This document shows, piece after piece, positions 59,469 through 64,000 of a stretch of DNA of 64,000 bases. This DNA is from Lewinella sp. W8 (GTDB taxonomy: Bacteria > Bacteroidota > Bacteroidia > Chitinophagales > Saprospiraceae), in contig NZ_SNAQ03000016.1 of the NCBI RefSeq assembly GCF_004375085.3, positions 110,696 to 174,695 of the forward strand, given 5' to 3'. Within the stretch, counting starts at the first letter, position 1; each line of letters opens with the position of its first letter. The notes beneath the pieces were generated by a model that saw only the letters and a program-made list of their open reading frames with translations, was not told the origin of the DNA and searched no databases. A program made the position numbers and the translations under genes.

Positions 59469-59501
59469 GCCCATTGCCGCACCGCGGCAATGGGCTTATT
59501 T
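59469..59501 (+). terminator. Rho-independent terminator of rpmH
   Basis: Perfect 12-bp stem GCCCATTGCCGC / GCGGCAATGGGC on an ACC loop (59469-59495), followed by TTATTTTA. Confidence 0.88.
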
Positions 59502-59548
59502 TATGCGTGGTCATGTCTCTTGGACCAGCAGTCAATAATTCTTCAGGA

Positions 59549-60334
59549 TCAGACGTGCTCGTAGCGGGCGCGCACAAACATGAAAAATCCGTAGGCAAAC
59601 AGACCTGCTCCCACTACGGCCAGCAGGGCTGCGCCCCAGCTGCCGTTCTCGAGGTAGGAAAGTGCTTCCCCAATGCCCTTGAACTGGCTGGCGTCAGACA
59701 TCGCTGCAGCCCGGAAAAGGAAGTAGGCAATCACGGCGTATACCGTTGCCTGGGCGGCTAGACCTACCCGCCCGGCATACCGAAACAAGTCTTCGCGCTC
59801 GGAGGATAAATGTTGTCCCTCCAGGTTGTCCATATGGCGGTCGGTGACTGCCCGGTAAATCTGGTAGATGCCGACGCCGGCAACGATGATGCCCACCACC
59901 GCAACGAGCGTTTGCCCCCAGGGTTGGTTCAGCAGGGTGGCAACCATGTCTTCCTTGCCGCCGGTGCTGCCGCCGTTGGAGAACAATTCTTTAAAGGTGT
60001 AGACACTCAGGATACCGTAGGCCGTTCCGGAAACCGCCCAGCCAATCCGCTTGATGGTGCCGCTGGCGTCGGACCCCTCATTTTCGGTATCCTTGACGGC
60101 TTTGTACCAGCGCCAAGCACAATAGGCCAGCAGGCCACTACCGACCAGGAAAAGCAAAAACTGTCCGAGCGGGTTCCCCCCAATCCAGTCAATGACGTCC
60201 TTTGGCCCACTCGTAGAGCGGGCGGCACCAATGACGGTGGCTACAGCAAAAAAGCCAATGAGTAAATAGACAACTCCCTTGGCCGTGTAGCCGGCGGTGA
60301 AGAGTTTATTCTGGGTAGATTTTGATAGTCCCAT
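59549..60334 (-). CDS. DUF1206 membrane protein
   Basis: 261 aa from the ATG at 60334 (an upstream in-frame GTG would add 13 unlikely residues). Three tandem DUF1206 units, each a two-helix hairpin preceded by a G-(Y/R)-x-A-x-G motif (AGYTAKGVVYLLIGFFA, RIGWAVSGTAYGILSVYTF, YAGRVGLAAQATVYAVIAYFL), giving six membrane helices. Function unknown. The family is widespread in Bacteroidota and Actinobacteria. Confidence 0.88.
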   Translation of the reverse strand: MGLSKSTQNKLFTAGYTAKGVVYLLIGFFAVATVIGAARSTSGPKDVIDWIGGNPLGQFLLFLVGSGLLAYCAWRWYKAVKDTENEGSDASGTIKRIGWAVSGTAYGILSVYTFKELFSNGGSTGGKEDMVATLLNQPWGQTLVAVVGIIVAGVGIYQIYRAVTDRHMDNLEGQHLSSEREDLFRYAGRVGLAAQATVYAVIAYFLFRAAAMSDASQFKGIGEALSYLENGSWGAALLAVVGAGLFAYGFFMFVRARYEHV

Positions 60335-60384
60335 AGGGATGCACTTTTTATTTTTTACAGCAAAAAAATGCACCGGGAGGTTCG

Positions 60385-61767
60385 TTATCCGTTTTTCTCT
60401 AACCAGCTAACGAACAGCCGCATACCGTAACCCGTAGCCTGACGGTCTTTGGCGAAAGGCCCCTGCTTGAGGGCTACTCCGGCGATGTCGAAGTGAATGT
60501 AGCGCGGGTGCTCATCGGTGAAAAACTCCAGGAATTTGAAGGCGTCAATGGCTCCGGCGATCGGACGCCCGCTGTAGTTTTTGATGTCGGCCACGTCACT
60601 GTCCAGGCTGCTGCGGTAACTGTCCCAGGGGGGGAGTGGCCAGACCAGTTCCCCGCTGTCCGTTCCGGCCTCCCGGAATTCCTGCATCAGTTCCTCGTTT
60701 TTGCTCAGCGTAGCGGCGCATTCGTACCCAAAAGTGCGTACGGCACTTCCCGTCAGGGTAGCCACGTCGATGAGAGTTTTGGGGGAGTAGTGCCGGTTGG
60801 CGTAGCTCAGCCCGTCACTCATCACGAGTCGACCTTCGGCGTCGGTGTCGATGATCTCAATGGTTTTGCCGCTGTAGCCCGTGATGACGTCGCTCGGTTT
60901 GATGCTCAGGGCGTCCACACTGTTGTCGGTGCTGGGCACGATGCCGATCAGGTGGACGGGCAGCCCCAGCCGGGCGCAGGCCTCCAGTGCCCCGAAAGTA
61001 GCCGCGGCTCCCCCCATGTCGCTCTTCATCAGGTGAAGGTTCTGACTGGGCTTGATGCTGAGTCCTCCGGTATCGAAGGTGATGCCCTTGCCGATGATGG
61101 CCGTAGGGCCATCTTCGCAGCCACCCCCCACGCCGCAGTACTCCATGATGATGAAGCGGGCGGGGTCTTCGCTGCCCCGGTTGACGGCCAGCAGGGCCCC
61201 CATGCCTTCGGCTTCACAGGCCTCCTTGTCGAGCACCCGCACGTGATATCCGTAGCGTTGCCCGGAGTCCAAGGCCCACTGGGCGAGGAATTGCGGGCGT
61301 TTGATGTTGGCCGGTGCATCAACGAGGGCCATGATGCGTTGCTGAACGTCCGCCAGGACCAGCGCCCGCTCGGCGGCGGCGATCAGCTCATCGTTGGCGT
61401 CCGGGAGGTACACGGCACCTGCGTCCTCGCCCAAAACATGACTTTTCTTATCGGATTTCCATTTCCCCGGCCGGTAGGTACCCAACCAGAGGCCTCCGAT
61501 AAAGTCGGCCACGAGCTCGGGGGCGATACCCTGAGCGGTCAGTTGGAGGTTCGCCGCAAGAAACTCGGCCTCCTGATGGCTCAGACTGTGCCCCAGGTTT
61601 CTGGCCTTGGCGGGGGTGGCGTCATCGGGCAGACGGACCATAATGCCGGCTCCGCCCAGCTGCCGCAAAAAACTGCCTGGCTTCAGGTCTTCCTGGTGCG
61701 CAGGATCATCAGCAGCAAGTAGGGTAAGGGATAGCGCCTTGGGAAGCGCCGTCGGACTAATTCTCAT
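60385..61767 (-). CDS. Leucyl aminopeptidase family protein (M17)
   Basis: 460 aa. The M17 catalytic domain in the C-terminal two-thirds has Lys/Asp ligands in IGKGITFDTGGLSIKP, DMGGAA, and the hallmark (D)TDAEGRLVMSDGL. A metal-dependent cytoplasmic exopeptidase removing N-terminal residues. The first residue of NTDAEGRL is Asp here, which is common in Bacteroidota homologues. The N-terminal domain is shorter than in E. coli PepA. Confidence 0.94.
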   Translation of the reverse strand: MRISPTALPKALSLTLLAADDPAHQEDLKPGSFLRQLGGAGIMVRLPDDATPAKARNLGHSLSHQEAEFLAANLQLTAQGIAPELVADFIGGLWLGTYRPGKWKSDKKSHVLGEDAGAVYLPDANDELIAAAERALVLADVQQRIMALVDAPANIKRPQFLAQWALDSGQRYGYHVRVLDKEACEAEGMGALLAVNRGSEDPARFIIMEYCGVGGGCEDGPTAIIGKGITFDTGGLSIKPSQNLHLMKSDMGGAAATFGALEACARLGLPVHLIGIVPSTDNSVDALSIKPSDVITGYSGKTIEIIDTDAEGRLVMSDGLSYANRHYSPKTLIDVATLTGSAVRTFGYECAATLSKNEELMQEFREAGTDSGELVWPLPPWDSYRSSLDSDVADIKNYSGRPIAGAIDAFKFLEFFTDEHPRYIHFDIAGVALKQGPFAKDRQATGYGMRLFVSWLEKNG

Positions 61768-61826
61768 AATGGCTAAATCAGTTTGGGGTCGGTGAGTGCT
61801 ACAACTAAAGAATAAAGGTAGTTTAT

Positions 61827-62855
61827 TTACCGGATGCCTCTGGCCCGGAGGTTGGCCACGTAAACGGCGATATTGCGGGAATGGCCCGCCATGGTTTTGG
61901 CGAAATTGTGGTACCCACTACCGTCTCCTCTGGCGCACATGAAAATGTAGTCGCTCTTTTCTTCATTCAGTACCGCATCGATACTGCCCACGCTGGCCAT
62001 GGTGATGGGGCCGGGCGGAAGACCCGCATTTTTGTAGGTATTGTAGGGGCTGTCAAACTGCGTATGGCGGTTGAGGACCCGGCCGACGCTGAACTCCCGG
62101 GTGGCAAAAACCGCCGTTGGGTCAGCCTCCAGCCGCATGCCTTTGCGGATGCGGTTCAGGTAGAGGCCCGCAATGATGGGCCGTTCGTCGGGGCGTAAAC
62201 TTTCCTTTTCCACGATACTGGCCAGGGTGTACACTTCGGCCGGACTGAGCTTGAGCGCCCGGGCCCGTTCCAGGCGGTTGCCGGTGTTCCAGAACCGGTC
62301 GTGCTCCTTGATCATCCGGGCGATGAATTCGCGCGGGGAGCTGTTCCAGTACAATTCGTAAGTATTGGGGATGAAGAGGGTCTGGAGGGTCTCCGGGGAG
62401 AATCCGATGCTGTCCAGGTAGGCCTCGTTCTGGAATAGCCGGACGAAGTCCAGGCTGTCGGGCTCCAGGAAGCGGGCCACCTTGGCGGCCACGTTCATGG
62501 GCTCCCGCTCGGTGGTGAGGACCACCTTGACGGCCTCCTGGCTTCCGTTGCGGAGCTTGCGAATCAGGTCCAGATAACTCATGCCCGGCTCCAGTTTGTA
62601 GCGGCCGGAGCGCATCTTCGGTCGCTTCCAGGCCATCCGCTCGGCCAGGGGGTCGAGGAGCTTACGGTCGGGCTCAATCCCGGCGGTCGCCAGTATCCCG
62701 AGGACGTCCTCGTAGCTGCTGCCGGTGGGGATCTCAATCGTTACCGGACCCTCAAGGTCATTCGGAACCGCCGGAGAGGCCGAAATTGTGTAGTAGGCGT
62801 ATCCGAACAGGAGGACACCTACGGCCACCAGAAGGAGGATAATTTTCTTAACCAT
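61827..62855 (-). CDS. mltG: Endolytic peptidoglycan transglycosylase MltG
   Basis: 342 aa from the ATG at 62855. The frame extends upstream without plausible residues. One N-terminal membrane helix (about 4-22), then a periplasmic LysM-like region and the YceG catalytic domain: LASIVEKESLRPDERPIIAGLYLNRIRKGMRLEADPTAVFA, with catalytic Glu in the EKE motif, and the downstream SPYNTYKNAGLPPGPI and GSIDAVL signatures. It cleaves nascent glycan strands and sets their length. Adjacent to panB on the same strand. Confidence 0.95.
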   Translation of the reverse strand: MVKKIILLLVAVGVLLFGYAYYTISASPAVPNDLEGPVTIEIPTGSSYEDVLGILATAGIEPDRKLLDPLAERMAWKRPKMRSGRYKLEPGMSYLDLIRKLRNGSQEAVKVVLTTEREPMNVAAKVARFLEPDSLDFVRLFQNEAYLDSIGFSPETLQTLFIPNTYELYWNSSPREFIARMIKEHDRFWNTGNRLERARALKLSPAEVYTLASIVEKESLRPDERPIIAGLYLNRIRKGMRLEADPTAVFATREFSVGRVLNRHTQFDSPYNTYKNAGLPPGPITMASVGSIDAVLNEEKSDYIFMCARGDGSGYHNFAKTMAGHSRNIAVYVANLRARGIR

Positions 62856-62947
62856 AGATTCAAATAACGCAATTACGGTCAGGGGCGTTGAGACTAACGG
62901 GGCGGAATCTACCAACCGGTACGCCCCCATGCTCTATCGCCGTACCC

Positions 62948-63769
62948 CTAATATTGTTCTTTCTCGTTCGGGAAGTCTTTGGACTTTACGTCGTTGACGT
63001 AGCGCTCCGTGGCGTCCTGGATCACGTCAAAGAGTTCGGCGTAGCGCCGCAGGAAGCGCGGGTGGAAGTCTTTGGTGATGCCCAGCAGGTCGTGGGTGAC
63101 CAGCACCTGTCCGTCGCAGTCCGATCCACCGCCAATGCCGATGGTGGGAATGCTGATGCTTTCACTGACCTTGCGGGCCAGGTCGGCGGGAATCTTCTCC
63201 AGCACGACGGCGAAGCAACCGAGTTCCTCAAGTAGTTTGGCGTCCTTCATCAGGCGTCGGGCTTCCTGTTCCTGTTTGGCGCGGACGGTGTAGGTGCCGA
63301 ACTTGTAGATCGACTGGGGGGTAAGCCCCAGGTGGCCCATCACCGGAATGCCGGCACTCAGGATGCGCTTGATGCTGTCTTCAACCTCACTGCCGCCTTC
63401 GAGTTTTACCGCGTGGCCACCGCTTTCCTTCATGATCCGGATGGCCGATTTTAGGGCCATCTTACTGTCTCCCTGGTAGGTGCCGAAGGGCAGGTCCACG
63501 ACCACCAGTGCTCGCTGCACGGCCCGCACCACGCTGCTGGCGTGGTAGATCATCTGGTCCAGCGTGATGGGCAGCGTGGTCTCGTGACCGGCCATCACGT
63601 TGCTGGCCGAATCTCCCACGAGGAGCACGTCGGCACCCCCGGCGTCGAGGATACGGGCCATGGAGTAATCGTAGGCGGTCAGCATGGCAATTTTCTCGCC
63701 AACGTCCTTCATCTCCTGGAGGGTGTGGGTAGTTACCCGCTTGGCCTCCACTTTCTTGTGTACGCTCAT
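62948..63769 (-). CDS. panB: 3-methyl-2-oxobutanoate hydroxymethyltransferase
   Basis: 273 aa, normal length. Family motifs: [26 protein letters not shown], a [16 protein letters not shown] loop, [24 protein letters not shown] and TIGIGGG. It transfers a hydroxymethyl group from 5,10-methylene-tetrahydrofolate to ketoisovalerate, the first step of pantothenate synthesis. A TACCTTCG box ends 4 nt upstream of the ATG. Confidence 0.96.
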   Translation of the reverse strand: MSVHKKVEAKRVTTHTLQEMKDVGEKIAMLTAYDYSMARILDAGGADVLLVGDSASNVMAGHETTLPITLDQMIYHASSVVRAVQRALVVVDLPFGTYQGDSKMALKSAIRIMKESGGHAVKLEGGSEVEDSIKRILSAGIPVMGHLGLTPQSIYKFGTYTVRAKQEQEARRLMKDAKLLEELGCFAVVLEKIPADLARKVSESISIPTIGIGGGSDCDGQVLVTHDLLGITKDFHPRFLRRYAELFDVIQDATERYVNDVKSKDFPNEKEQY

Positions 63770-63773
63770 GATG

Positions 63774-63781
63774 CGAAGGTA
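63774..63781 (-). promoter_or_regulatory. -7 box-like TACCTTCG of panB
   Basis: One mismatch to TAnnTTTG on the minus strand, 4 nt upstream of the ATG. It fits the leaderless spacing seen at 1098, 12497 and 49989. Confidence 0.35.
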
Positions 63782-63844
63782 AGGTTAGTTAGGCTTAAGG
63801 ATTTAGGAGTAAGGCTAAGGATGAGGCAAAGGCTAAGGAGTAAG

Positions 63845-63885
63845 GAGCGCTCCTCGGAGCCGTCGAACGAAGTGAGCTGCTCCGA
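63845..63885 (+). repeat. Truncated CTCCTCGG hairpin element at the transposon edge
   Basis: Reads like 48895-48948 up to GAGCTGCTCCGA, then stops and gives way to the transposase 3' end. The GGTGTCGCGG continuation seen in the intact copy is missing here. Confidence 0.6.
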
Positions 63886-63888
63886 TTA

Positions 63889-64000
63889 CTATAGTCCTTG
63901 CAAGTTTTGATGATACTTTTTGCAATACATAGTGTCTTTTTCCAGGCAGGCATAAAGGACTTTGATGATTTTGTTACGTACGGCATTGATTGCTTGTTTA
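63889..64000 (-). mobile_element. C-terminal end of a transposase, probably IS110 family (cut by window end)
   Basis: The minus-strand frame ends at a TAG (63889-63891) and is open to the window edge: 37 residues ending ...CKKYHQNLQGL. The segment KQAINAVRNKIIKVLYACLEKD resembles the last helix of IS110/IS116/IS902 transposases, where KQAINAVRNK and a following aromatic-rich tail are typical. It is AT-richer than its neighbours. Its end coincides with the break in a dispersed hairpin repeat. Family assignment is from the tail only. Confidence 0.6.

Noticed and set aside
60840..60900. Asp for Asn in the aminopeptidase NTDAEGRL motif as a defect
   Set aside because: The Asp variant is usual in Bacteroidota M17 enzymes. 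The metal ligands are intact.
1..64000. DGR reverse transcriptase, Avd-type accessory gene and template repeat
   Set aside because: I looked for RT motifs and for an AAC/AAT-rich copy of the variable-region framework on both strands and found none. If they exist they lie outside this window.
1..64000. CRISPR array, tRNA or rRNA genes, riboswitches
   Set aside because: No regularly spaced short repeats, no tRNA cloverleaf and no rRNA sequence were found in the gaps. The tandem repeats at 33909-34480 have far too long a unit for CRISPR.

Overview
The window looks like chromosome from a moderately GC-rich Bacteroidota, most likely the Saprospiria/Lewinella side of the phylum. This placement is inferred from gene content and was not tested by a search. 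The supporting signs are: C-terminal secretion (T9SS-type) sorting tails on several exported proteins; a TonB-dependent receptor with an STN domain beside a DUF4249 lipoprotein; DUF1501/DUF1800 pairs; DUF5916 and DUF1206 proteins; promoters of the TTTG-N19/20-TAnnTTTG type; and almost no Shine-Dalgarno sequences.

Layout. 1-2834: end of an unknown gene, then two membrane glycosyltransferases. 2953-8501: TonB receptor, DUF4249 lipoprotein and MG2/plug-like protein. 8949-14484: tail-specific protease (strong terminator), hisS, an odd sigma-like/TPR membrane protein and a small membrane protein. 14529-23191: DUF5916 protein, a secreted PQQ-type dehydrogenase with two haem-c motifs, an S9 peptidase and a cold-shock protein. 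23413-23579: a 167-bp palindromic element. 23593-28533: DUF1501 and two DUF1800 proteins. 28866-33871: AraC regulator, HAD phosphatase, an AT-richer unknown gene, a GT2 and mtaB. 33909-34480: 218-bp tandem repeats. 34646-37708: ECF sigma factor, anti-sigma factor with HEAT repeats and two DUF4097-like exported proteins. 38471-48693: the accessory island. 49191-63769: housekeeping and envelope genes (pdxA, an RND-type protein, dacB, a secreted trypsin-like protease, rpmH, leucyl aminopeptidase, mltG, panB). The window ends inside an IS110-like transposase.

The main discovery candidate is the island at 38.4-48.7 kb. Four tandem paralogues each have a signal peptide, a caspase-like (C14) domain with intact His/Cys dyad, and a C-terminal formylglycine-generating-enzyme/C-type-lectin (FGE/CLec) domain. 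In genes two and three the last 41 codons differ at exactly 12 residues. All 20 nucleotide differences can be explained by adenines in a shared template, and the following 94 bp, running 61 bp past the stop codon, are identical. The gene bodies are clearly diverged. This is the signature of a diversity-generating retroelement (DGR) whose reverse transcriptase and template repeat lie outside the window. One of the two catalytic cysteines of genuine FGE falls on a diversified position, so the domain is best read as a variable ligand-binding head on an exported caspase. Directly downstream are a secreted protein of unknown function and, translationally coupled to it, a membrane protein whose N-terminus resembles Effector-Associated Domain 11. 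EADs are adaptor domains typical of bacterial caspase conflict systems.

Intergenic DNA is unusually rich in dispersed hairpin repeats, several shared between the caspase island and distant gaps. Several genes carry a TAnnTT(T/C)G box only 4-7 nt upstream of the start codon, suggesting leaderless mRNAs.
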